Assembly (NCBI GenBank): GCA_004764695.1
Contig: SMSO01000031.1
Span: 4,573,048-4,637,047, forward strand
DNA: 64,000 nt
From: Schizochytrium sp. TIO01
Taxonomy: Eukaryota > Sar > Bigyra > Thraustochytrida > Thraustochytriidae
Direction: 5' to 3'
Shown here: piece by piece, positions 34,201 through 45,464 of the stretch
Layout: each line of letters starts with the position of its first letter
Numbering within the stretch: position 1 is the stretch's first letter
The notes under the pieces: generated by a model
The model's input: the letters and a program-made list of their open reading frames with translations, nothing else
The model's database searches: none
Told to the model about the DNA's origin: nothing
Made by a program: the position numbers and the translations under genes

Positions 34201-36385
34201 GAAGAATAACTCACCAACTTCAACCCACTACAGCGGCAACAAATCGTGCCAGCGGATTATCGTAACGCTTGGGTCAACTGCGGACCCACAAACGTTAAAG
34301 AGAGATCGCCAGTTCAACTTCGATGAAAGATAGTCAGAGCGACACAGAGAGAGAGAGAGAGAGACCCACCGGTCAGCCAAGTAGCGGCTAGCTAACGAGC
34401 AGGTTAGAACTGAGGGAAGGATCAACCTCTAGCTCACTAGCTCACTCTCTAACTCACTCACTCGATCACATATTCACGAGATACTTACTACCGGGTAGGA
34501 CTGCGTTCGCGTGAAAGTTTGGGAGGCGAGGAGCTAGAAACCACCTGTTCGGTGTATCAGGTCAGTCGCCCAAGTTGCCTTTTGCAGCTCCTTTGACGAC
34601 CTCGTCGCTGGCTATTATGCTGCAGCCGTGAGGATAGTTGCACGGAGAAGAGAAAAGCACCAATGGTGGTGATGGATGTTCTCGAGGTCCCCAGTCTGAA
34701 CCTGTGGACCGTCATCCACGTCGGCGAAGTTTCATTTTCGATTTCGATGAAATTAAAAAAAAGTTTTCTGTTTTCTCTAGAGCACTACGGCTGGGGCAAG
34801 AAGAAAAAGGAAAAGCGGCATCGAGGCATTGGACAACTAGTTTTGCGAAAAGAACGTACTGAGCATTGCCTGTGACACAAACCGAAAGCGCTAGGTGCTA
34901 CCCTTTACTTTTATACTAGATCCAACAGTACTATTAAAAACTAGGGAGGTGCCATTATAAAGCTACCTAGTTGGTACCGCAGTGGAGAAAAGAAAGATTT
35001 TTATTTTATTTTAAAATAATAAAAATTAAATTGTGAATGGTGTATTTAAATAATAAAAATAAAATTATAATTATAAAGAAAGAAAGAAAAAAACTTATTC
35101 ATATATAAAGTCCTGTATGTTGTTTTTAAAAGTAAAGTTCTTCTTCGCTTCTTTACTTTATTTAACAGTTTCCCCGGTACTTGAGGTATTTCCGAGCCAG
35201 GTCGGAGTGGAGTGGACTAGTGCGGCAGAGCCTGGGTTTTGGTTGCGCTTGTCGCTTAACCTTCACACCACCTGATATATACAATATGATGAAAACATGG
35301 AGCGCTTATGTTATCGCGCCGGTGTATTCCGACGCGTGGAGGGACCTCCATGGATATTGGCAAACGAAGAGCAAAGACGCACAAGCCCCTATACACCAAG
35401 GCTTCTTTCTGCGAAGGCAGCCGAAAAGATAATTACAAGTAAAAGCGCTGCTACCTAAGAGTGGTTAGGTAGGTAGGTATTCATCAACTGAGTGGAAAGG
35501 CTGCTTTTCTAACTATAGTATGTTAGTCTCTGTGTTCAATTTCGCAGCGAAAGGACTTCAAAGTTTCTTGTTTGCTTTTTTCCCTCCAACGTAGCAGCGT
35601 CAATTTGTTTGTTTAACTCGGTTCTTCTGGGTACAACGCCTAGTCCTCCTCTAGCTTTCTCCCTAAGTGGCGCCTAGGACGCAACTTGAGATGGTCTTGT
35701 AACTTTCTTTCCTCTTCTCTATAATCTAAGAAGAAGCAGGAAGGCACTAAGGAGGTAGTAGCACTGCCTACCTCAGCAGAAAGCAAAGAAAGCACTCAAA
35801 GTCTTTGATTCGATCGCTGTGCAGTCTGCGCATCTTTGACACGAATTGGAGTTCACGGTTCTGCTGAGGCGGTCGAAGCTTGGGGACAGTTCAACAAAAG
35901 GAAGAGGAGAGAAGAGAAGAGAGCCTCAGCAATCCGTTCATCGTCTCCGCCCTACTGCTTTGCGCTGCTGTGCTGTAATATTCGGGCTCTGCGAAGGTTG
36001 CCTGCCATGGCTCCCTCCTAAGCCCCAGCTCAAGCCTTGCCTTCGCCAGGATACTCTCAGCGCGTGAAGCGGACTGTGAGTGAGTGAGTGAGTGAGTGAC
36101 AACGCTTGGGTTTGCAAGCCAACTTGAAGGGACCGCACGATTCTATCAATCAAATCGAGCTCTGTATCTGCGCCGCCTGTCGAATGCGGCCTCTTCTTAT
36201 CTATCGAGCTGGCGATTTAGGACTACTTGTACGAAATGCCTGTGAAAGCAAACTGTACCTGTGTAAGCAGCAGGCAGCAGGGAGTCCTAGCCAGCCAGCT
36301 ACAGCTGTGGCTATGGAAGGCGGGGTGGGGACCCCGAAGTTACAGCCAAATGTAGAAACGAGCAGATCTACGAATGAAGTTTGTT

Positions 36386-36416
36386 GGACTTTAGGACTTT
36401 AGGACTTTAGGACTTT
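36386..36416. repeat. GGACTTTA octamer repeat
   Basis: 3.9 perfect copies, an unusual period of eight in a window dominated by period four. Confidence 0.9.
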
Positions 36417-36868
36417 CTTTCTTTATTTCTATCAGTCGCTTGGCAAACACGCGAGCGGCGTGGAAACTAACTGTACATGGCCAGCCACTGCAGAGTCCAC
36501 CGAGATCACATCTCGCAGGCCAGCCAGGGAAGGCACCATCCATCCATCCATCCATCGATCCGTCGATCGAAGGTGGACGAAAGCTTGGATTTTGGCTTCG
36601 AGGAGAGAAAAATCTCATGGGCGCTCTGAGATTTGCGAGTTGTGCCTCCGCGTTCTAATTGACCTGTTAGTTCTTCTTTGCATCGACTTTAGCCCCTCTA
36701 TGAGGAGGGTAGCACTCACTATGGCTGTTTCTCTCATCTCGTCGGATTCTTTTTCGCACTGTTTCTCACTTCTCGTTCCCACTCGCACTACATATACAGT
36801 CTTTGAGTTATTTATTTGTCGGCCGAATCGCCCTCAAAAATCTTCGGCGTATCATGCATTGGAGCGGA

Positions 36869-36921
36869 TTTGATTGATTGATTGATTGATGGATTGATTG
36901 ATTGATGGATTGATTGATTGT
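36869..36921. repeat. GATT/GATG array
   Basis: GATT units interrupted by GATG, similar in pattern to the array at 29980-30065. Confidence 0.9.
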
Positions 36922-38203
36922 GCTTTCGAGAGAAGATGCTGCTTTCGGGCTGGGCTAGTAGACCAGTAGGTTTATCAGTTTACATGAACATGCGGAAAGA
37001 GGCAGATTGTTATGTTCTTGTCGAGTGGGTGGTTGCGTTGGGCGAAGTGATACAAGTTTACGAGATCTGTAGTGGCGGCAAGAGGTTTGAGAACTGTAGT
37101 AAGTAGTACCTACTTAGGAGAAGCGCGAGCACACAAGACAGTTCTTCACTGATTTAATTTAAAAACAAAACAAAAAACATGAAATGCTTCTTTTAGTACC
37201 CAAGCTCACTATTTTCAATTTCAATTTAAACAAATATATATATTTAATTTAAAAAATAAATTAAAAAACACAGAGGAATAGTGTGGTTTCTCCGAAAGCG
37301 AGATCAGCTAATGTTTTGTTTCTAGCTTCTGTTGATTTCTCTAAAGCAAGCTGGTTGTGAATGAAGAACTCGCCCCTTTCTGCGCCTAGGAACCCGCTCG
37401 TGCCAAGTTGCCGGGGTGGAGAGATAATGAGAACGAAGTTAAAATGCTGAAGCTGGTGCTGTCAGCCTTAGTCTGGAAGAGGAAGAGCTCTTGAGGAACT
37501 CGGAAAAACTAACTCTTATTTATCCATTCACTCATTCGAATCAGTCAATCAATCAATTAACATAATCAATCGATAATCGATGAATAACAGCAAGAAGGGG
37601 AAAGGAAGGAAAAGTAGTTCCTACATGTGTGATTTGAATTGCTTTTTGTAGATAGAAGAAAGTTGAAAGTTAGGAACAGCGCTCGAAAAGAGCTAATATA
37701 GGTTTCACAAAGATATACGTCAGGTACTCCAGCCTGAAAAGAGACGGAGGAAACCACAACGAACAATCGCCAAACGTGACTTAATATGGAAATAAGTCCA
37801 ACACAAACAAACAGGCGCTGCTTCTTTACTCGTCGGCTTGGCATCGGAACAATTACCTTTTTATTTAATTTGAAAAAGTAAAGCTTTCCAATTACAAAAG
37901 AAAACTTGAAGAAAAAGGTAGATCATTAAAGTATTAGTTTAAAGAAGAAGAAGAAGAAGAAAAAAGTTGGAGGTAAGGTTAGTAAGCAAATAAATGAGTT
38001 TGGCAGAGTGTTTTGTTTTATTCTATTTTATTTTGAATTGTCAATATCTCTTATATGTATGTACAATCACGTTTTAATTTTGAATAAAAGTGTAGGAGGG
38101 AAAAGTTTTTTTCTTTTTTTCTTTTTTTCTTTCTTTAAAAGTTCTTTGACATGAAAGCATAAACATTGAAAGAGAGTACTTAGTACTGATCAATTAACAG
38201 GGA

Positions 38204-38206
38204 GGA

Positions 38207-38254
<48 letters not shown>

Positions 38255-38258
38255 AAAG
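38204..38258. repeat. GAAA tetranucleotide array
   Basis: About thirteen GAAA units, followed by GGGAAGGGAAGG. Confidence 0.95.
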
Positions 38259-38943
38259 AAAGGGAAGGGAAGGAAAGTAACAGGCAGGCAGGCAATCACC
38301 AGCACCGGGCCGCGCGCGGCAGAGGACGCAGCGGAGCGGTCGTCAGCTCGATAGAGCGGCACTCAGAGGCAGCGGGAACCTTGCGGAGGGACTCTGCTGC
38401 GGAGCCAGTGAACCAGCGAGCGCTGGGCGCTCCAAGAGGCGTGTGCCTACTCTCTTTTAGTCATTCATTCGCTCATTCACCTCTCCTCATCCTTTTCCTC
38501 GCTCTTGTCTCTGTGACGCCTCACCAGACCGCGGAGACTTACAGCGTACGCTTGGGCGAATTCTGCTAGGGCGCCTGGGCCTGCACGGGCCCTCACTGCC
38601 CCCGTGGCCTCGCTCTTGGTCTGAGGGAAGTGGGGTCTCCACTGTATTACTTCTCGTGTCAAAAAGGGTCTCTTTTCCTCTTCTTTGCTTTCTTTCTTTG
38701 TGTATCACTACTCTGTACAGAACGAAACCCGAAGACTTAAGAATTAAAGCCTTTCGCACGAACGCAGACCCAAACAACTGTCTTTGCACACTCGTCAAGC
38801 TAGCGTGGCACTTCTGGGCTTGAAGAAGACCTACTTCGAGTTTAGTTGGGGGAATTCTTTTCCAGATTGAGAAAGGAGAAGATCATTTTATTAAGCCTCG
38901 CTCATTAGATCTTCGTCGTTGGGAGGTTGTTCTGATTGCAGAA

Positions 38944-41900
38944 ATGCAGCATCAGCAGCAGATGGTGAAAAATGAGGCAGGAGCCTGCTCGGTAGTGCCG
39001 GGGACATCAGTGGACTCAATCATCAAAGATTCGAATCTGGAGTTTTGCTTTGACGGAAAATTTAATACTTCGTACCAGCGTAACAATAAGACTGGAGGCA
39101 AGAAGCACCTGCGGTGTTTTCCGTGCTGTGGACCTGATCACAAGAGCTCACGAGCCTGCGAAGTTGCACTTCGCGTTCGTTTCGCCAACCCGAACATCTC
39201 GCCGCAATCCGACCGCATGTATATTGCTCTTGCTCGTTTCTTGCCCCTTAATGAAGATGGAAAAACTGTCTGCGAAGAAGACCTCACTGATCGCCTCGGC
39301 GACATTGAACTTGGCGCAGATATTACCACAGAACGGATTGCACAATTCGAACGTTCGCCCGATGCCCCCTTTGAACCATTGTACAGTGCTAAGTTGGTCC
39401 AATTCTCCCCCTCTAGTGTACTTTTTGAGTTCAGGGAGCGCGCCTGGCACTATGGCTGGAAAGGCGGCCGCTACAAACAGAGCACAGAACATCTTTTGCG
39501 CGTCTATGTGCTTGAGGGTTCTATGTCTATGATTAAAAACGGAAAGCTAAATGTCGCATCAAACGAACCCTTGCGTTGCATTGCGAAATTGTCGTCTCCT
39601 TCGTTCACCGTGTATTCAAGTCGTAGCGCACCCTCAAAGACCGGCAAACAGAAGGAAGCCTTACCTAGCCAGTCACAAGGGATGCATGGCGGCCCTCAGC
39701 AGCACTTCAACACAGCTATCCCTCGCCACGACTCTCATTCCCTTCTTACATCTGCCTCAAGACCTCTGGATGCTTCCTCTATGTCGTATCATAACTTTCA
39801 CCCGGGCCGTGAACAGCCCACAGGGGAACCCAGCGGCTTCTTTGGGTTTGAGGCCAACACTCCTCTGCATCATGCATCCTCCAACGATTTCAATATGATG
39901 ATGTCCAACATGGACCCGCTTCAGCCTACAGAATTTGATACTTTCTACTCCCAACCACAGCTCCCGGACGACCTCGATGTAATCAAGCGAAGGAGAAAGG
40001 CAGACACCTTTGAGTCCACTAATGAAACAGGTTCTGATGGCACCTCTACTGTCCCCTCCTCTAACATGCGCGACCATACTGCGGATTACTCATCCTCTTC
40101 GCCGTTTGATTCGCCCGACTCTGAGGTTGAGATGTCAGACCACTCGCATGCTTACTCTTATAACAATGATGATCACGTTATTCCTCGTTCGATGGACTTG
40201 AACGAAAAACAAATGGCCAATGTTGACTACTTCCAGTTTAATGGTCAAGCCAACGATTCAGCTCCCATGCCTTCTTCGGCTGCATTTGGCAGTGCCATCA
40301 GACCTAATGATGTAAATATCAAGTCAGAGCCAGGTGTGCAGCATGGATATAATATTCAATCGCAACATGATCATCAATTTCAGCAGCAGCAACAGCAAGC
40401 AGCAGCAGGACACGAAGCTGTGTACACCCCTTTGCACACTCGACCTGAGGCATATTTTGTTCCCGCTGTAGACCCGCCAGCTGCTTCCGTGTACAAGATG
40501 ACCAACAATAACAATAACACCAACAGTCAGCATCCGCCGTGCCCAACTGATGACTTTGTAACCAGCAACGGGGCCGAGGTTTCTGATGATATATTTTCCC
40601 TCTTTATACCCCTCGAGGGAGACGAAGTTGTCGAAGAACCGCGCAACCGAAAACGGAACAACCCCGCCAATGCTGTTTTGCAGAGCTCTGCTCGACCTTT
40701 CCACCGCCACACCTCCAATGGGAGCGCACACGCCATCCTGGCTTCCGTCAATGGCTCCAATAAGTCACTGGGATTGTCCTCTGTGGACGGCTCCGCAATC
40801 TTGGATAGCTTTGACGGTCTCGATTCCCTTCTCACAAGAGATATCACTATGCTGGATGGTAATGACGGCGTAATGCCATATCCCGACATGACACACCACA
40901 AAGATGTGTCCAACATGCCAATCCTCTCCTCTGAAGACCTTCACGAAACGGACTACATTATGCAGCGCATGGCCCCGAGTATCATGTTGCACACGCCTCT
41001 CACAAAGGCCGCCCCGAAAATAGCACCAAACACAGCGGAATCCCTCACAAAGGCCGTGGACCTGAAGCCCAGGACTGAGACCCCAAAGAAAACTCAATCT
41101 GAAGAGGAAGAAGAGGAGGAAGAAGACAAGGATGCGGAGTGTGACAGCAAGGTTGTGCAACATCCCTTGTTAGATGTAAATGATGAAGAACCTGATCAGG
41201 AAAATCCGAGCGTGCAAGATGGAAACCGTAGTGTTGATGAGGAGAAGTCTGTCAATTCAGCACGAGGAGGAGATTCTTCTGATGGAGATTCTTCCTCTAA
41301 TGATGGTAGCGACGATGATGAGGGCGCGTGGCGGGCAGAAGCTAACATGGTGGAGGTGAAGCGTGTTCAGATAGAACAGGACGCACGCACAGGCGCACTT
41401 CCGTTTCCGTCTGCTCCTTCATCATTGCATGTCGAACCTGAGACTGGCCAAGAGTCGGTGCGACTTCACCCGCGTAAGTCCTCGGAAGAAGAATCCCCGT
41501 CGCATACTGTTTCTATCCGACAAACTTCATCTGGAGCAGTCCAAGAGCCACACCACCTTGATGGCATTCCACAAGCCCGGGTCATCTTAGAGGGAGACGC
41601 TGACGACCATGAATCTCACCACTCTCACCGAACAATAGCGGAGCTGACTTATCACATCAAGATCCTCTTCATCAGGTTATGGCAGGAGAATCCCTTTTTT
41701 CTTCTTGCAATTGCGTTTGGTATCGTGATGACCTTTATGTTTATTGGCAGTGCTCTGGTTCACATTCCAATGGAGCCCAAAGATATCCCTCGCGATTGTG
41801 AGCAATACCTGTACGATACCGAGATCGACCCGTACGCGCAGTCTAATAATAACCTTTTCCGAAGTGCAACTGTTGCTGGCGGGGTTTCCTTTGAGGATCG

Positions 41901-42384
41901 TCCTCACCCTATTTTGGATCTTCTCCATGAATTTTACAATGGCCGGCCAGACAACCGTCTGCTTCTTCGCGGCGGCTCCCATCCTTTGAGAAGGTTTATT
42001 GGTCCAGAAGGCGAGGGGCCCTTTCATGGCTTTCACGGTGGTCCACCCGGGCCTCATTTTGGACCTCCGCCACCTCCTGAGCGTGGCCATTTTTTTCATG
42101 GCCGCAACCTTGGTGCCAACGATCTTGTTACCCAATGTGTGGGTGAAATCAATGTGTATGAGCAGAAAATCGCAGCTCGTGCTCACCAGCTTCGAAAGAA
42201 GGATCGTTTTCAAAACTCTGGGTACGGTTTTCTTGCTCTTTTCGTGTTGTCAGGTGCGGGCGCGCTCTACCGCCACTGGCAATGTCAGCGTCGGCAGCAC
42301 CGTCTGCCACAAGCTTCGCAGGAGCTTGAGACTGGCGCTGTAGAGTTGCAAGTGCATTCGAGTCACAACATAGCGACAACCTGA
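38944..42384 (+). CDS. Large low-complexity protein with two C-terminal membrane segments; putative membrane-tethered transcription regulator
   Basis: 1146 residues, intronless, starting at the ATG before MQHQQQM. Residues about 30-230 look like a folded domain with a Cys/His-rich patch (C35, C58, C61, C62, C72), beta-rich segments and a basic end. The middle is disordered, with a basic KRRRK cluster near 346, a QQQQQ run near 480, a RNRKR cluster near 567 and an acidic run near 719-728. A hydrophobic segment (FFLLAIAFGIVMTFMFIGSA) lies at about 917-940 and a weaker one at about 1093-1110, with a Gly/Pro/His-rich loop between. Nuclear-signal-like clusters plus membrane segments suggest a transcription regulator stored in a membrane, as in MYRF or SREBP. 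This is inference: no DNA-binding family was recognised. Confidence 0.8.
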   Translation: MQHQQQMVKNEAGACSVVPGTSVDSIIKDSNLEFCFDGKFNTSYQRNNKTGGKKHLRCFPCCGPDHKSSRACEVALRVRFANPNISPQSDRMYIALARFLPLNEDGKTVCEEDLTDRLGDIELGADITTERIAQFERSPDAPFEPLYSAKLVQFSPSSVLFEFRERAWHYGWKGGRYKQSTEHLLRVYVLEGSMSMIKNGKLNVASNEPLRCIAKLSSPSFTVYSSRSAPSKTGKQKEALPSQSQGMHGGPQQHFNTAIPRHDSHSLLTSASRPLDASSMSYHNFHPGREQPTGEPSGFFGFEANTPLHHASSNDFNMMMSNMDPLQPTEFDTFYSQPQLPDDLDVIKRRRKADTFESTNETGSDGTSTVPSSNMRDHTADYSSSSPFDSPDSEVEMSDHSHAYSYNNDDHVIPRSMDLNEKQMANVDYFQFNGQANDSAPMPSSAAFGSAIRPNDVNIKSEPGVQHGYNIQSQHDHQFQQQQQQAAAGHEAVYTPLHTRPEAYFVPAVDPPAASVYKMTNNNNNTNSQHPPCPTDDFVTSNGAEVSDDIFSLFIPLEGDEVVEEPRNRKRNNPANAVLQSSARPFHRHTSNGSAHAILASVNGSNKSLGLSSVDGSAILDSFDGLDSLLTRDITMLDGNDGVMPYPDMTHHKDVSNMPILSSEDLHETDYIMQRMAPSIMLHTPLTKAAPKIAPNTAESLTKAVDLKPRTETPKKTQSEEEEEEEEDKDAECDSKVVQHPLLDVNDEEPDQENPSVQDGNRSVDEEKSVNSARGGDSSDGDSSSNDGSDDDEGAWRAEANMVEVKRVQIEQDARTGALPFPSAPSSLHVEPETGQESVRLHPRKSSEEESPSHTVSIRQTSSGAVQEPHHLDGIPQARVILEGDADDHESHHSHRTIAELTYHIKILFIRLWQENPFFLLAIAFGIVMTFMFIGSALVHIPMEPKDIPRDCEQYLYDTEIDPYAQSNNNLFRSATVAGGVSFEDRPHPILDLLHEFYNGRPDNRLLLRGGSHPLRRFIGPEGEGPFHGFHGGPPGPHFGPPPPPERGHFFHGRNLGANDLVTQCVGEINVYEQKIAARAHQLRKKDRFQNSGYGFLALFVLSGAGALYRHWQCQRRQHRLPQASQELETGAVELQVHSSHNIATT

Positions 42385-43199
42385 ATAATTGATCACCACC
42401 CTCCTTGATCTATTTCAACTTTTTATGTGTCTGACTGATTCATTTTTATTGTTTTGCTAGCTTCTTTCTCCCTTACAACCGTTGCTAATTGGCCAGATAC
42501 AGGCTTATCTCGTTGTTGTTCTCCTTTAAATCTCCTTGGTTAGGAAACTCGTTTGTGTCCAACATATATATCCTCAGAATGTCTTGAAGGTCCCCCTCGT
42601 AGATCTAACTAGTAGTATATTCTTGTGCCTTTTGCACCTTTGAAACCTAGTCTGCTTTTTCTGTTTCTGATTGGAAGTATTTTCCCGAGTTCAATAAGAT
42701 CAAGAGAGTGAGACTCAAACAGAGCGTGAAGGAGATTGACGTGATTGCAATATCCTTCCACTACAGAACGATGATTTGACACAATTGAAACAAGTCACTC
42801 TCAATACAAAATCGTTTCTAAATGAAAGGGAGCCTGTGATTTTCATTTGCCAAAACTGGAACCCTCATGTGATGGCTAGCAATTTATGATTTCTATAGTT
42901 AAGATGTTAAATGGAACGCAGCCCTGTGAAAGCTTCTGAAATAAGAAGTGTTGTTTACAAATCTAATCATAGGGTATCTGTTACATCTAAAAGGCCCTAA
43001 TAGTCATAGTACCCTCTTCGTACGATATTCTGTAGAATAAATAATAGCGTATTCATCTCTGGTCTCTTTTTACCTGTGGCCAAAAAACAATTAGGATTAG
43101 GTAGGCTAGTACTAGGTCAATAGAATAAAAGCAAAGGCCGCGGCGAGATCATCACATTCTTCAGGTCACATAGCTGTATTTTGGGAATAGGTCAACAGA
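42385..43199. other. Intergenic, no gene seen
   Basis: 815 bases holding the 3' UTR of the preceding gene and the promoter of the monooxygenase. AT-rich, without ORFs or repeats of note. Confidence 0.6.
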
Positions 43200-44807
43200 A
43201 TGACTCAACAAAGTCCAGGACAAGTTGCTTCACAAATCACTCCAACTGAAGAATGTGGCGGTAACGCAGCTATAGTGCAGAGCTTGGGAAACTGGCCAAC
43301 CGCAGATGCGGCTTGCTGGAAATGTAAAGGCTCGGGACGTGTCAAAGGCAAACGCGGCGTTTGGAAACCTTGTATCATGTGCAGAGCAAAAGAACAAGCG
43401 AATAAAGAGGGGCCCGACGCTGATGTTTTAGCTGAGCGGAAAGCTATCCATATTGTTGTTGTTGGCGGTGGTATTGGTGGCTGTGCAGCATCGATTGCAC
43501 TTCGCAAACTGGGCTACACTGTGACTCTCCTGGAGAAGGATGTTAGTTTTGCAGAACGCAAGCAAGGATATGGACTCACTATTCAACAAGGATGGGGTGC
43601 TCTCCGCAAACTTGGTCTAGAACCTCCGAAGATGGAAACACCCTCCTATTCACATTTTGCGTTTGACATTAAAGGACGCATTCTGGGTTACTTTGGATCC
43701 GCCTTTTCTGAATGGTTCGCGGCGAAAGAAGACTATAGTCTGAAACGAAAAGGCAAATTTAATGGCGAAGGTCGATTCAATAGTCATGTTCCTCGGCAGC
43801 ACTTGCGCTACATGCTTTTACATCCACTTGCGGGGCTAGGTGTGAATGTCGAATGGGACTCGAGGTTTGAAGGTGTAGAAGCAGAGCCGGATACTAATCT
43901 TGTTAAGGTGACATACACAAAAGCAGGCACACCGGAGTCAACTAAGGCCAATTTAGTTGTTGGAGCAGACGGTATCTTTAGTGGGGTTCGACGTGCTATT
44001 TACGGAGCTGAAAACGACAAACTCAACTTTTTAGGATGCGTTGTAATTTTGGGGATTGCTGTCGTGCGACACCCTCTCACGCACGAACGCGTATGCGAGA
44101 CAATGGATGGTGAAACGCGTCTGTATACCATGCCGTTTACAAGTGCTCATGATGAATCGTTTCAGACAGATCCGAGATTGATGGGCCAGGATTCAATCAT
44201 GTGGCAACTATCATTTCCAGTGGCCTCTGAAGATGAAGCGAACGCCCTGTGTATAGACAACGAAACCTTAAAGGCAGAAGCCCTCCGTCGGTGTGGTGCA
44301 TGGCACGACCCTTTGCCTGCACTGCTCAGTGGGACAGACCTTGATTTACTCTCGGGCCACCCAGTGTATGACCGACCTGAGCTGGATCCTCAGGATCTAG
44401 AGGCTCATCTAATGAAAGCTGGGCTTTTAGGCCGGGTTGCTCTTGTAGGAGACGCAGCTCACCCGATGAGTCCCTTTAAAGGCCAAGGAGCAAACCAGGC
44501 ATTGGTAGACGCCGCGTCGCTAGCTAAAGTCTTGGTAGCTTCCCGCTCGGAGAATTTCATTGAGGCTACGCAGAAGTATCATGCTGACATGTGTTCTCGT
44601 ACAGCTTCTAAAGTAAAGGGCTCGCGTGCCGCTGTTCAACTTTTACACATGCCTGTTCCTGATCCAAATGCTTTGCAAGACCTCTGGGATGCTGGTATCA
44701 CTGCTCAAAACCACCCAGAAGACCTTAATGAGGCTGTAGTGGCGCTGAGGGGTTATGGCCATCACCCGCATGCGCTCCATAGTATCAAAATTGCTGCTGC
44801 AAAGTAA
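43200..44807 (+). CDS. FAD-dependent class A monooxygenase with N-terminal zinc-knuckle motif
   Basis: 535 residues, intronless. Residues 39-61 carry CWKCKGSG--CIMC (C39, C42, C58, C61), the pattern of DnaJ-type zinc knuckles. The FAD-binding Rossmann motif GGGIGG (89-94) follows in IHIVVVGGGIGGCAASIALR. The DG motif of aromatic hydroxylases is near 255 (GADGIFSGVR), and the GD motif near 415 (ALVGDAAHPMSPFKGQGANQ). These three motifs define class A flavoprotein monooxygenases (salicylate hydroxylase, kynurenine 3-monooxygenase, zeaxanthin epoxidase, UbiH), which use NAD(P)H and O2 to hydroxylate or epoxidise a small molecule. The substrate cannot be assigned. No signal peptide or membrane helix is obvious. 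The zinc-knuckle extension is not typical of the family. Confidence 0.9.
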   Translation: MTQQSPGQVASQITPTEECGGNAAIVQSLGNWPTADAACWKCKGSGRVKGKRGVWKPCIMCRAKEQANKEGPDADVLAERKAIHIVVVGGGIGGCAASIALRKLGYTVTLLEKDVSFAERKQGYGLTIQQGWGALRKLGLEPPKMETPSYSHFAFDIKGRILGYFGSAFSEWFAAKEDYSLKRKGKFNGEGRFNSHVPRQHLRYMLLHPLAGLGVNVEWDSRFEGVEAEPDTNLVKVTYTKAGTPESTKANLVVGADGIFSGVRRAIYGAENDKLNFLGCVVILGIAVVRHPLTHERVCETMDGETRLYTMPFTSAHDESFQTDPRLMGQDSIMWQLSFPVASEDEANALCIDNETLKAEALRRCGAWHDPLPALLSGTDLDLLSGHPVYDRPELDPQDLEAHLMKAGLLGRVALVGDAAHPMSPFKGQGANQALVDAASLAKVLVASRSENFIEATQKYHADMCSRTASKVKGSRAAVQLLHMPVPDPNALQDLWDAGITAQNHPEDLNEAVVALRGYGHHPHALHSIKIAAAK

Positions 44808-45137
44808 GGTAACAGCCTTTGTCAGCTTTAAAAGTAGGGGTAGGAGGGGGCGTCTCTCTATGTTGAACGTGAAAGGCATTGTTTACCAAGCAAGAGAAGA
44901 ATTATTGACAATGAAGAATGTATTTTATTTGAACTCTCCATTTCAACTCAGGCCAAGATTGACATGTGCAACTCAGAAGTACCAAGACGATTTGAACTAG
45001 AAAAGGGATCAGAATCTAAACCCCTTAGAGTGCAAGGTTGGACGTCAAGCAAGCAAAATGATAGATTTTTTGCATTTACTACTACATTCTGATCTTGTGA
45101 TCTAATTTCCATTGACCGAGGGGTTCTATGAACGAGT
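44808..45137. other. Convergent spacer
   Basis: 330 bases between the 3' ends of the monooxygenase (+) and the TMEM14-like gene (-). Nothing else is seen. Confidence 0.6.
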
Positions 45138-45464
45138 TTAGCTATCCCACCACTCAATGGTCTTGATGCCGCTGTAACCAGCAGCCACAGCACCAAGAGT
45201 AGACACACCTACAGGAATGGGAGCCTTAGTCTTGATGGCGCGTGGGAGCATAGCAGCAAGAAGTGCCGAGGAGAGGCCAAGGTTAAGCATGTGGCCGCGC
45301 TTGGCATCGTTCTGGCTGATAAGCCAACCACTGATGACAAAACCAGTGCCAAAGCAGCAGCCGGCCACAAGGGAGGGGACACTCTTGCCCTTCACGTAGC
45401 CTGCAATGCCTCCTGCAGCCAAAAGGCCGCCCATCGTAAAAGAGAGGTGCGCTTCACCTGTCAT
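45138..45464 (-). CDS. TMEM14/FAX-family small membrane protein
   Basis: 108 residues from the ATG at 45464 to TAA. It has the family pattern of about four short glycine-rich hydrophobic segments, with GGLLAAGGIAGYVKGKSVPS matching the TMEM14 core GYVKxGSVPSL. TMEM14C is needed for porphyrin movement into mitochondria in animals, and plant FAX proteins export fatty acids from plastids, so a lipid or porphyrin transport role is likely. Upstream on the same strand, a coding-like stretch (about 45550-45612, reading FLNVNYDPLWITLLGS) ends at a GTGAGT donor. It can be joined in phase to an acceptor at ATGACAG just inside this ORF, so the true N-terminus may be longer. Confidence 0.8.
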   Translation of the reverse strand: MTGEAHLSFTMGGLLAAGGIAGYVKGKSVPSLVAGCCFGTGFVISGWLISQNDAKRGHMLNLGLSSALLAAMLPRAIKTKAPIPVGVSTLGAVAAGYSGIKTIEWWDS

